Shown: in pieces, positions 5,031 through 12,452 of the stretch
Numbering within the stretch: position 1 is the stretch's first letter
How the letters are laid out: each line of letters starts with the position of its first letter
Source of the DNA: an uncultured Allobaculum sp.
Lineage (GTDB): Bacteria; Bacillota_I; Bacilli_A; Erysipelotrichales; Erysipelotrichaceae
DNA length: 13,994 nt
Assembly (NCBI GenBank): GCA_910577085.1
Contig: CAJTLE010000082.1
Location: 1 to 13,994 of the forward strand
Direction: 5' to 3'
Notes under the pieces: generated by a model
What the model was told of the DNA's origin: nothing
Database searches by the model: none
The model's input: the letters and a program-made list of their open reading frames with translations, nothing else
Made by a program: the position numbers and the translations under genes

Positions 5031-6963
5031 TAACCACTTTGAAAAGGACCAATCCCAAAGAGATATAGATTCATCCCCTCGCAAAACCAGAAAACCGGGA
5101 TGGAAAAGAGTAAAAAAGATCGCCAGAATTGCAGGCGGTGTCACGCTGAGTCTGGCTTTAATTGGCTCGGCTTTGGCTGCCTTGCCCAATCAGGCGCTGG
5201 CCAAAGAAAATGGAATGGATATGTATCGACTCTATAATCCAAATTCAGGAGAACACTTCTATACCGCTTCGGGCGGTGAGCGGGATTCATTGATCCACGC
5301 CGGCTGGCAATATGAAGGAACCGGCTGGGTGGCTCCAGAAAAAGGAGATCCTGTCTATCGCCTGTATAACCCGAATGCGGGCGATCATCACTATACGCTC
5401 AATTCAGCTGAACGCGATATGCTTGTTGGTCGTGGGTGGAAAGCAGAAGGCATTGGCTGGTATTCTGACCAGGCTAAGACCTTGCCGGTCTATCGGGAAT
5501 ACAATCCCAATGCGATCAGTGGTGCCCATAACTACACGACGGATGTCAATGAGCACAAACATCTGATCGATCTGGGCTGGCGGAATGAAAATATCGGCTG
5601 GTATGCCCTGGCTCCAGGAAAAGCTGTGGTGAATCAGGGGTTGAGTCGGCTGCATGTATCCGGAACAGATCTGCTCGATGAAAATAACCGGAAAGTTGAA
5701 CTGCAGGGGTACAGCACATTTGGGCTGAACTATGCCCCACAATACGTTGACCAATCCGTTTTCCGTTTTCTGAAAAACGAAATGCATTCGCAGATCATCC
5801 GTCTGGCTTTGTATACGGAAGAATATGGCGGCTATTGCAGCGGCGGCAACCAGGAGCAGCTGGAAGCCCTGATTGATAAAGGGGTTCAGGCAGCCAAGGC
5901 AACCGGCCAGTATGTCATTATCGACTGGCATATTCTTTCCGATGGCAATCCAAATACGCACCTGAATGAAGCCAAAGCTTTCTTTGCGAAAATGAGTGCG
6001 CGTTATAAAAATGAAACGCACGTCATGTACGAAATCTGCAACGAACCCAATGGCGTCAGCTGGGATCAGGTCCGCTCCTATGCTCAACAGGTGATCCCGG
6101 TCATCCGGGCCAATGATCCAAAGGGCATTATTCTGGTCGGCACCCCGACCTGGAGCCAGGATGTCGATATTGCTGCCCAGAACCCACTGACGGGGGTGAC
6201 CAATGTGATGTACACGCTCCATTTCTATGCGGCTACCCATAAAGAGGGTATTCGCGACAAACTGAAAACAGCCCATGCCAAAGGCCTGCCTGTATTTGTC
6301 AGTGAATTTGGCATCAGCTCTGCTGATGGCAATGGTGCTTTGGATGAAGCATCCGGCAATGCCTGGATGGCGCTGCTCAATGAATATGGAATCAGCCGTG
6401 TTGGCTGGGCAGTAAACAATAAAGCTGAAGCCTCTTCCTTATTCTTACCAGGCACCTCGACAGCGTTAAGCCTGAATGATCTGAGTCCATCCGGCCGTTG
6501 GTTTGAAGAGACCTACCAGAAAAACTACAAACCATTGCCAGGGATTTCTACTACTCCTGACCAGGGAAACGATACGCCATCCAGACCCTCTGAGCCATCA
6601 GCACCAGATACCCCATCCACGAAACCATCTGATTCCTCTCAGAACGTGACGACTTCTGGATCACTTCGTCAGAGCGTAACGCTCAAAAACCATTGGACAA
6701 GCAACGGCCAGAACTTCTGGCAATACGAAATCCAGCTGACCAATATGTCAAGCACACCAGTTTCTGACTGGATGGCTTCTGTGACCTGGAACCAGCCGGT
6801 GACCATTGAGCAGAGCTGGAATGGTCAATATTCAACAAGTGGTTCAACCCTGACGGTCCGCCCGGTTTCCTACAATGGAACCATTGCCTCCGGTCAGACG
6901 ATTACGGATCTTGGTATCATTGTCAAAACCCCGGCTTCATCGGGTGATCTTGCCGTTCAATAG
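5011..6963 (+). CDS. Secreted GH5 glycoside hydrolase (cellulase-like) with DUF5648 repeats and CBM2-like module
   Basis: The protein has 650 residues from ATG 5011, preceded by GGAGGAAAGG at 4991-5000. A basic N-region and a hydrophobic stretch at 42-59 lead to an Ala-Leu-Ala cleavage site after residue 64, so it is exported. Three DUF5648 repeats of about 40 residues follow (71-107, 115-151, 160-198), each with a YRLYNPN-like start and a GWxxEGxGW-like end. The catalytic GH5 domain spans about 210-505: Glu345 in YEICNEPNG is the acid/base and Glu432 in PVFVSEFGIS the nucleophile. A Pro/Ser/Thr linker (511-547) leads to a C-terminal module (550-642) with Trp562, Trp570, Trp587 and Trp603, resembling a CBM2 cellulose-binding domain. 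The enzyme should cleave beta-1,4-glucan or a related beta-glucan or mannan outside the cell. No sortase motif is present, so it is probably secreted or held by its repeats and CBM. The terminator at 7016 ends this unit. Confidence 0.92.
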   Translation: MKENRNNNHFEKDQSQRDIDSSPRKTRKPGWKRVKKIARIAGGVTLSLALIGSALAALPNQALAKENGMDMYRLYNPNSGEHFYTASGGERDSLIHAGWQYEGTGWVAPEKGDPVYRLYNPNAGDHHYTLNSAERDMLVGRGWKAEGIGWYSDQAKTLPVYREYNPNAISGAHNYTTDVNEHKHLIDLGWRNENIGWYALAPGKAVVNQGLSRLHVSGTDLLDENNRKVELQGYSTFGLNYAPQYVDQSVFRFLKNEMHSQIIRLALYTEEYGGYCSGGNQEQLEALIDKGVQAAKATGQYVIIDWHILSDGNPNTHLNEAKAFFAKMSARYKNETHVMYEICNEPNGVSWDQVRSYAQQVIPVIRANDPKGIILVGTPTWSQDVDIAAQNPLTGVTNVMYTLHFYAATHKEGIRDKLKTAHAKGLPVFVSEFGISSADGNGALDEASGNAWMALLNEYGISRVGWAVNNKAEASSLFLPGTSTALSLNDLSPSGRWFEETYQKNYKPLPGISTTPDQGNDTPSRPSEPSAPDTPSTKPSDSSQNVTTSGSLRQSVTLKNHWTSNGQNFWQYEIQLTNMSSTPVSDWMASVTWNQPVTIEQSWNGQYSTSGSTLTVRPVSYNGTIASGQTITDLGIIVKTPASSGDLAVQ

Positions 6964-7015
6964 CTGAAGAGATTGGATCTTTACACTCTCTTGCCTTTGA
7001 TTTCAAGATTTGACT

Positions 7016-7055
7016 GCGGTCTTCCTGTTTGTTTGGGAAGGCCGCTTTTTCTGTT
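7016..7055 (+). terminator. Rho-independent terminator of the GH5 transcript
   Basis: GCGGTCTTCC (7016-7025) pairs with GGAAGGCCGC (7036-7045) over 10 base pairs, including one G.U pair, with a 10-base loop. TTTTTCTGTTT follows directly. It lies 52 bases after the GH5 stop codon and separates that transcript from the ABC operon. Confidence 0.92.
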
Positions 7056-7134
7056 TGATTTTCTCCCTGATTTTTCCATGCTTTCAGGCCGCCTTCTTGC
7101 AGCCCTATGGCAGCTTCACGACAGAAATCCACAT

Positions 7135-7159
7135 ATCGATTAATATCGATTGATCGATT
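7135..7159. promoter_or_regulatory. Three ATCGATT repeats, candidate regulator site
   Basis: ATCGATT occurs at 7135, 7145 and 7153 (starts 10 and 8 bp apart), so the copies lie about one helical turn from each other. Each contains the palindrome ATCGAT. The cluster is in the promoter region of the ABC operon. No regulator with this site is known to me. Confidence 0.4.
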
Positions 7160-7245
7160 CAGCCAGAAAGTCGGAAGGAATAAACGAAAAAGATTGATTA
7201 TAAATCCGAACTGGATATTCAGCGGGAAGTGAAAACTTATGTTTG

Positions 7246-7259
7246 TGGATGCGTTTTCA
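7246..7259 (+). promoter_or_regulatory. Candidate cre (CcpA) site
   Basis: TGGATGCGTTTTCA keeps the TG...CG.T..CA skeleton of the catabolite-responsive element consensus, with a T in place of the conserved A at position 5. It lies about 220 bases upstream of a carbohydrate-type ABC operon, where CcpA control would make sense. TGAAAAC (7230-7236) and GTTTTCA (7253-7259) also form a 7-bp dyad here. Confidence 0.4.
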
Positions 7260-7375
7260 AAGCCAGGGGATGGATGGAAAAACGGCTGGGGAAGAAAACG
7301 AAGAGAAACTGCAGGCGTTGATGTTGAATTTTTGTGGAATCTTAGCGGATAGCGGATGATAGAATGGTATTCTTT

Positions 7376-7396
7376 GAGTAATGTGATGAATTACTC
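7376..7396. promoter_or_regulatory. GAGTAAT-N7-ATTACTC dyad, candidate operator
   Basis: GAGTAAT (7376-7382) and ATTACTC (7390-7396) are perfect reverse complements around a 7-base centre. The site lies about 85 bases before the first ABC gene. Its size fits a dimeric repressor. It has no T tract and so does not read as a terminator. Confidence 0.4.
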
Positions 7397-7479
7397 TGGA
7401 TGCCTGCTGGAAATGCTGGTCATGAATCTGTGATTCTGACTGTCAACAAAGCAGATTTCCTGAAATAGAAAGGGAAACT

Positions 7480-8688
7480 ATGAAAATAGGTTTGGAGAAC
7501 CTGACCAAGGTTTTTCCTGGAAAAGGAAGAAAAAACAAAAATAAAGAAGTCGTTGCGGTTGATGATTTCAACTTTACGATTCCTGATGGCAAGCTGGTCG
7601 GTCTTTTAGGACCTTCAGGGTGTGGAAAGAGCACCACGCTGAATATGATCAGCGGCCTGCTGAAGCCAACCTCTGGAAAAATTTTCTTTGGGGATAAAGA
7701 TGTGACCAATCTGCCCCCGGAAGAGCGCGGGGTAGGCATGGTCTTTCAGAACTATGCGTTATATCCGCATATGACAGTTGCGGATAATATTCAATTTCCG
7801 CTTGAAAATCTCAAGGGTGACCAGAAACTGAGTGACCAGCAGATGAAAGAGCGGGTTGAAGAAGCAGCAAAACTCGTCAAGATTGATGAACTGCTGGATC
7901 GAAAACCGGGTGAGCTTTCAGGTGGTCAGCAGCAGCGCGTGGCAATAGCCCGGGCGCTGGTCAAACTGCCCAGAGTTTTATTGTTAGATGAACCATTGTC
8001 GAATCTGGATGCAAGACTTCGCCTGCAGACACGGGAGGAAATCCGCCGGATCCAGCAGGAAACGGGCATTACAACTGTGTTTGTTACCCATGACCAGGAT
8101 GAAGCGATGAGTATTTCGGATCTGATTGTGGTCATGAAAGATGGAGAAGTTCAGCAGATTGACTCGCCACAGAAAGTCTATGATGATCCAGCAAACCAGT
8201 TCGTCGCTCAGTTTTTAGGCATCCCGCCTATCAACCTGTTTGATGGCCGGGTCGCGGATGGAAAACTGTGGATTGGCGATGATCCGGTGCTGGAAGTTGA
8301 AGATGTACCAGATCAGGAAGTGGTTGTCGGGGTGCGTCCGGAAGGATTCATTCTGGCTCATGACGGCCATCTTAAAGATGAAATGGTCCGCACGGAAGTA
8401 ACGGGTCGGGATATCAGCATTGTTTCCCGCAACCTGGCTTCCAGAAATCCATTGGTCCGTTCCATTCTTTCCAGTGATGATCTGCATCGGATCAAGGAAG
8501 GGGAAGCAAACTTTGATCTCAAGCCGCACAAGGTTTTCCTCTTTGATGAACAGACTGGAAAACGGTTAAGAGGAAAACTGAAACCTCTCCACCATGGACA
8601 TCCTGAGGCCGAAAACATCGATGCGCTTGTCGATGGCGTCGAAGACCAGATTGAACTTGACCTGCTGACGCAGGCAGAAAACAGATAG
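7480..8688 (+). CDS. Carbohydrate ABC transporter ATPase (MsmK/UgpC type)
   Basis: The protein has 402 residues, starting after AAAGGGAA at 7468-7475. It is the nucleotide-binding subunit that powers sugar or glycerol-phosphate import at the inner face of the membrane. Walker A is GPSGCGKST (44-52), the Q-loop Gln is residue 90 (VFQN), the ABC signature LSGGQQQR spans 146-153, Walker B VLLLDEP 166-172, and the H-loop His is residue 204 (FVTHDQ). The C-terminal part from about 240 is the regulatory MOP/TOBE-like region, with VRPEGF at 285-290. The family usually ends near 360-375 residues. Here an acidic tail rich in Glu, Asp and Leu extends to 402. Some MsmK proteins serve several transporters; this one sits in the same operon as its probable permeases. 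Confidence 0.93.
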   Translation: MKIGLENLTKVFPGKGRKNKNKEVVAVDDFNFTIPDGKLVGLLGPSGCGKSTTLNMISGLLKPTSGKIFFGDKDVTNLPPEERGVGMVFQNYALYPHMTVADNIQFPLENLKGDQKLSDQQMKERVEEAAKLVKIDELLDRKPGELSGGQQQRVAIARALVKLPRVLLLDEPLSNLDARLRLQTREEIRRIQQETGITTVFVTHDQDEAMSISDLIVVMKDGEVQQIDSPQKVYDDPANQFVAQFLGIPPINLFDGRVADGKLWIGDDPVLEVEDVPDQEVVVGVRPEGFILAHDGHLKDEMVRTEVTGRDISIVSRNLASRNPLVRSILSSDDLHRIKEGEANFDLKPHKVFLFDEQTGKRLRGKLKPLHHGHPEAENIDALVDGVEDQIELDLLTQAENR

Positions 8689-8700
8689 GGAGAATTCTTT

Positions 8701-9588
8701 ATGAAAAAGTACAAGGGGTTTCTTTATCTGCTCCCGGCTTTCCTCTTTCTGGCTGTCTTTCTGATCTATCCGTTGATTGACGTCTTTATCTACTCGTTTG
8801 AAGAAGGCTACAGCTCGGCAAGCCAGAGCTACTTTGGGGTGGGCTGGTACAACTATGCCTATGTTCTGCATGATCCATACTTCACGCAGGCGCTGGTGAA
8901 TACATTCTTGCTGGTGGTCATCACGGTGCCCTTATCGACTGGCTTTTCTCTGGCGATTGCGTTCCTGCTGACACGCATTGATAAACTGCGCTCGCTGTTC
9001 CAGACCATTTACTTTCTGCCGTATGTGACCAACACGCTGGCTGTCGGGATGGTGTTCATGGTTCTGTTTAAGCAGACGCCGTATTCAGAAGGCTTTGTGA
9101 ACATGCTGATCGGCTGGTTTGGCGGTCAGCCGGTGGATTTCATTGAAGGACCGTATTGGGCCAAGATGTTTGTGCTGTGCTTTTATACGATCTGGATTGT
9201 TATGCCGTTTAAGATTCTGATTCTGACCAGTGCGCTGGCGAGCGTCAATCCGATGTATTACAACGCTGCCCGCATTGATGGCACAAGCTCATGGCGGATT
9301 TTTACCCGCATTACGCTGCCGCTGATTTCGCCTTCCGTATTCTATCTGGTCATCACCGGATTTATCGGGGCGTTCAAAGCCTACTCCGATGCGGTTGCAC
9401 TGTTTGGAACCAACCTGAATGCGGCTGGCATGAATACGATGGTTGGTTATGTCTTTGACATGCTTTACCGCGATGGAGGCGGGTATCCCTCCTATGCGTC
9501 GGCCGCAGCCATTCTGCTTTTTGCGGTGGTGCTGACCATTACGGTGATCAACCTGATGGTTTCCAAAAAGTATACCCACTACAGTTAG
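8701..9588 (+). CDS. Sugar ABC transporter permease, MalF/UgpA type
   Basis: The protein has 295 residues and begins 12 bases after the ATPase stop codon, with GGGAGAA (8689-8695) as ribosome binding site. It has six hydrophobic segments (about 8-28, 65-91, 103-124, 154-176, 209-226 and 267-286). The EAA loop that docks on the ATPase is NAARIDGTSSWRIFTRITLP (188-207), with the conserved Ala, Asp, Gly and LP positions. It should form the transmembrane pore together with the next gene product. The substrate cannot be deduced from it. Confidence 0.93.
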   Translation: MKKYKGFLYLLPAFLFLAVFLIYPLIDVFIYSFEEGYSSASQSYFGVGWYNYAYVLHDPYFTQALVNTFLLVVITVPLSTGFSLAIAFLLTRIDKLRSLFQTIYFLPYVTNTLAVGMVFMVLFKQTPYSEGFVNMLIGWFGGQPVDFIEGPYWAKMFVLCFYTIWIVMPFKILILTSALASVNPMYYNAARIDGTSSWRIFTRITLPLISPSVFYLVITGFIGAFKAYSDAVALFGTNLNAAGMNTMVGYVFDMLYRDGGGYPSYASAAAILLFAVVLTITVINLMVSKKYTHYS

Positions 9589-9598
9589 AGGTCACTTG

Positions 9599-10423
9599 AT
9601 GAAAAAACATAAACCCATTACCTGGTTCTTTCTGATTGTGTGGGCAATTGCAGTCCTGTTTCCGTTTTACTGGATGATCTTAACCTCCATTAAAGGCTAT
9701 GCCGCTTATAACGCGGAATATGTACCGCAGCTTTTTACCACTGCTCCGACAATCGAAAACTACATTTACGCATTTACCGAGGTCGATCTTGGCCGGTATC
9801 TGCTCAATACCCTGATTTTTACCGTCATTACGACGGCACTGATGGTCTTTGTGTCCATCCTGGCCGCATTTGCGTTTGCCAGACTTGATTTTCCTGGGAA
9901 GTCCTTGATCTTTACCGGCTTTCTGGCTTTGATGATGATCCCAAATGAGTTGGTCATTATCACCAACTTTCAGACGATTACCGAACTGGATCTGCGCAAC
10001 ACCTTCCTGGGTCTGATCCTGCCTTCGGTTACTTCCGTCTTCTATATTTATCTGCTTCGCGAAAACTTCGCCCAGATTCCAGACTCGCTTTACTATGCGG
10101 CCAAGATTGATGGCTCTTCAGACTGGAAATTTCTGTGGCGGATCATGGTGCCGATGTGCCGACCGACCGTCGTGACGATCACAATCCTGAAAGTCATTGA
10201 ATGCTGGAACAGCTACATCTGGCCAAGCCTGATCACCGACGATCCCAATTATTATCTGGTTTCCAATGGCATCCAGCAGATCCGGGAATCCGGATTTGGA
10301 CGGGCAAACATCCCGGCGATGATGGCGGCCGTTGTGGTCATCAGTATTCCACTGATCGTTCTGTTTTTGATCTATCGTAAGCAGATCATGTCCGGTGTTG
10401 TCCGGGGAGGAACCAAAGGATGA
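9599..10423 (+). CDS. Sugar ABC transporter permease, MalG/UgpE type
   Basis: The protein has 274 residues from ATG 9599. A TTG one codon upstream is less likely, because AGAGG (9587-9591), overlapping the previous stop codon, spaces well to the ATG (7 bases). Six membrane segments are visible. The EAA loop is YYAAKIDGSSDWKFLWRIMV (165-184), followed by P185. The short gap to the first permease gene and the 4-base overlap with the binding-protein gene point to tight cotranscription and translational coupling. It is the second half of the membrane channel. Confidence 0.93.
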   Translation: MKKHKPITWFFLIVWAIAVLFPFYWMILTSIKGYAAYNAEYVPQLFTTAPTIENYIYAFTEVDLGRYLLNTLIFTVITTALMVFVSILAAFAFARLDFPGKSLIFTGFLALMMIPNELVIITNFQTITELDLRNTFLGLILPSVTSVFYIYLLRENFAQIPDSLYYAAKIDGSSDWKFLWRIMVPMCRPTVVTITILKVIECWNSYIWPSLITDDPNYYLVSNGIQQIRESGFGRANIPAMMAAVVVISIPLIVLFLIYRKQIMSGVVRGGTKG

Positions 10424-12027
10424 AGCGCCGTACATTTGGCGGATGGTTTCTGTCCCTGTTGATGGCCTGCTGTCTGTTTGTCAGCGGTTGTCATGGCGCC
10501 CAGGCCAAAGCAGCCTTTGCGATTCCGGAAACCCTGGATGAATCCCGCCCGATTGAAATTACGTTCTGGGCAAAAAATGATACAAACAAAAATCAGACGG
10601 CGGTTTATAAAAAGGCCATCGAAGATTTTGAAAAGCTGTATCCCAATATCAAAGTCAATCTGAAGCTGTATACCGATTACGGCAAGATTTATAACGATGT
10701 TATTACCAATATCGCGACCGGCACCACACCGAACGTTGCGATCACTTATCCCGACCACATCGCTTCTTACATCCAGCAGGATGGGGTTGTAGTTGGACTG
10801 GATGAGTTGATGGCGGATGAAAAGTATGGCCTTGGTGGATCAGAACTGAAATTTGATGGTCCAGATGCCGATGAGCTGGTCGGTGCCTTTGTCGAAGAAG
10901 GCGTCATCAATGGTACCCAATATGCGATGCCATTCATGCGTTCCACTGAAGCTCTGTATATCAATAAGAACCTGGTTGAAAAACTGGGATATACCATTCC
11001 GGATGTTGTGACCTGGGACTGGATCTGGGAAGTGGCCAATGCGGCTGCAGCAACCAAGGGAGCCGATGGCGTTTATTCCGTCAATGGTCAGAAAACGCTG
11101 ATTCCATTTATCTACAAATCAACGGATAACATGATGATTCAGCTGCTGCGCCAGCAGGATGCCGGCTACAGCGATGAGGAAGGAAACATTGAAATCTTCA
11201 ATGATACGACTTCTGAAGATCTGAAAAAGATCGCGCAGGAAACCAAGGATGGCGCGTTCTCAACGTTTAAAGTTTCTGGCTATCCAGCCAACCTGCTCAA
11301 TGCATCACAGACCCTGTTTGCGGTGGACTCCACAGCCGGTGCCACCTGGATGGGAGCGCATGCTCCATTATCCGATATCAGTCCGGATGCCTTTACTGAA
11401 TTTGAAACGGTTGTCCGCCCGGTTCCACAGGTGAACACCGATGAAATTGAAATGATTTCGCAGGGACCATCGATGGCGATCTTTGGTAAAGATGATCCGC
11501 AGGAAGTCCTGGCCTCATGGCTTTTTGCTCAGTATCTGATGAGCAATGAAGCCCAGATTGGCTATGCCAAAACAGAAGGATATCTTCCCATTACGGAAAA
11601 AGCGCTCAATGATCCGGAGTATCAGGACTATCTGTCTAAAGCCGGCATCGATAATGATGAACACTATTCTGTCAAAATCGATGCGGCCAGACTGTTGATG
11701 GATAACCTCGATCATACCTTCACGACCCCTGTCTTTAATGGCTCCGCTTCCTTACGAAATGCGGCGGGGGAACTGATTGAAGATGTTGTCCGTTCCACCA
11801 GACGCAAACAGACGGTGGACGATGCCTATATTCAGGAGCTCTACGATAAAGTGACTTCCTTATACCGGCTCGATCAGCTCTCACAGGGCATTCAGTCGAC
11901 TGGCTCGATGGGCCCAATGCCGGCTTCTTCGGTCTGGTTCTTAAGCATTCTGGCCGGAACCTGGGTTGTCATTGGAGCTATTTATCTGCGCCGTTATCTG
12001 CAGCAGCGCAAAGACAGTCACGCATAA
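10420..12027 (+). CDS. Extracellular solute-binding lipoprotein (family 1) with added C-terminal membrane anchor
   Basis: The protein has 535 residues, and its ATG overlaps the permease stop codon (ATGA). A lipobox, VSGC, places the lipidated cysteine at residue 24. Residues about 45-430 are the SBP_bac_1 binding fold: ITFWAKND at the first strand, PFMRSTEALYINKN (171-184) as the usual hinge-region motif, and AIFGKDDPQEVLASWLFAQYL late in the domain. The protein is about 100 residues longer than typical members. It ends in a hydrophobic helix (about 503-523, VWFLSILAGTWVVIGAIYL) followed by RRYLQQRK, the signature of a C-terminal transmembrane anchor with a cytosolic basic tail. It delivers its ligand to the two permeases. 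UgpB-like sequence features suggest a sugar or glycerophospho-compound. The neighbouring GH5 enzyme favours oligosaccharides, but this is inference. The gene order, with the binding protein last, is also less common. Confidence 0.9.
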   Translation: MKRRTFGGWFLSLLMACCLFVSGCHGAQAKAAFAIPETLDESRPIEITFWAKNDTNKNQTAVYKKAIEDFEKLYPNIKVNLKLYTDYGKIYNDVITNIATGTTPNVAITYPDHIASYIQQDGVVVGLDELMADEKYGLGGSELKFDGPDADELVGAFVEEGVINGTQYAMPFMRSTEALYINKNLVEKLGYTIPDVVTWDWIWEVANAAAATKGADGVYSVNGQKTLIPFIYKSTDNMMIQLLRQQDAGYSDEEGNIEIFNDTTSEDLKKIAQETKDGAFSTFKVSGYPANLLNASQTLFAVDSTAGATWMGAHAPLSDISPDAFTEFETVVRPVPQVNTDEIEMISQGPSMAIFGKDDPQEVLASWLFAQYLMSNEAQIGYAKTEGYLPITEKALNDPEYQDYLSKAGIDNDEHYSVKIDAARLLMDNLDHTFTTPVFNGSASLRNAAGELIEDVVRSTRRKQTVDDAYIQELYDKVTSLYRLDQLSQGIQSTGSMGPMPASSVWFLSILAGTWVVIGAIYLRRYLQQRKDSHA

Positions 12028-12402
12028 AGATTTAGAAATTCAAATGAGGATTTTATTTTCGTCTCTATAAGATGAGAACCTTCTCTTATGATCACAGAGG
12101 AGAATGACTTCCATTCCTTTCACGGCTTCATTGTTCAGACAATGGGGCCATTTTTTGATGGCGCAAAATGAAGACGGGGCCAGGAGATAAACGGGAAAGA
12201 GAGGGGGATCTGAACAGGAAGCGGGCAGAAAAGGAGTTCGAAACAGAAGCTGGAAGTTTTCTTTGAAAGAAATGAATGTCTTTGAAATGAGAGAACACAG
12301 CGTTTTCATCGCAAAAGGATGACCGGCAAATTTCAAAAAACAACTCTCTGGCCCGGACAATTTTCGCCAGTTGTTCGAAAACCAAGTAAACTAAAGGTGC
12401 AT

Positions 12403-12421
12403 GCCCGCCTTTGCGGGCTTT
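12403..12421 (+). terminator. GC-rich hairpin in the lipoprotein leader, possible attenuator or terminator
   Basis: GCCCGC (12403-12408) and GCGGGC (12413-12418) form a strong 6-bp stem with a CTTT loop. Only TTT follows, then AGACG. The shape is that of an intrinsic terminator with too short a U tract. It lies only 32 bases before the start codon of the next gene, so it could end ABC read-through or act as an attenuator for the lipoprotein gene. Confidence 0.45.
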
Positions 12422-12439
12422 AGACGATCTCAGTCGTCT
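12422..12439 (+). promoter_or_regulatory. Second leader hairpin next to the ribosome binding site
   Basis: AGACGA-TCTCAG-TCGTCT is a perfect 6-bp stem ending two bases before the GAGGAG ribosome binding site (12441-12446). It follows the GC-rich hairpin after 3 bases. Such closeness could affect ribosome access or RNA stability. Confidence 0.45.
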
Positions 12440-12452
12440 CGAGGAGAAAATG

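Larger units (their letters stand above)
6964..7479 (+). other. Intergenic region before the ABC operon
   Basis: No gene is supported in these 516 bases. The region holds the GH5 terminator (7016-7055), three ATCGATT motifs (7135-7159), a cre-like site (7246-7259) with an overlapping TGAAAAC/GTTTTCA dyad, and a GAGTAAT/ATTACTC dyad (7376-7396). The ABC promoter could not be pinned down. TAGAAT (7360-7365) is a possible -10 but has no good -35. Confidence 0.6.
12028..12452 (+). other. Intergenic region before the lipoprotein gene
   Basis: About 425 bases lie between the ABC operon and the lipoprotein gene with no gene I can support. Small hairpins occur at 12067-12089 (ATAA-gat-GAGAA-cc-TTCTC-TTAT) and 12147-12162 (GCCAT / ATGGC), neither with a T tract. 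TTTTCG / CGAAAA (12361-12366 / 12376-12381) is another small dyad. A 27-residue ORF at 12088-12171 has no ribosome binding site. A clear promoter was not found. Confidence 0.55.

Noticed and set aside
5404..6276. Long 290-residue open frame on the minus strand inside the GH5 gene
   Set aside because: It lies antisense to well-supported catalytic motifs, has no ribosome binding site, and its sequence is not protein-like. It reflects codon bias of the GH5 gene.
12088..12171. Small plus-strand ORF beginning MITEENDFHSF (27 residues)
   Set aside because: No ribosome binding site precedes the ATG, and nothing else supports translation.
12040..12360. 106-residue open frame on the minus strand in the gap before the lipoprotein gene
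   Set aside because: It starts with TTG, has no ribosome binding site, resembles no family and has a scattered composition.
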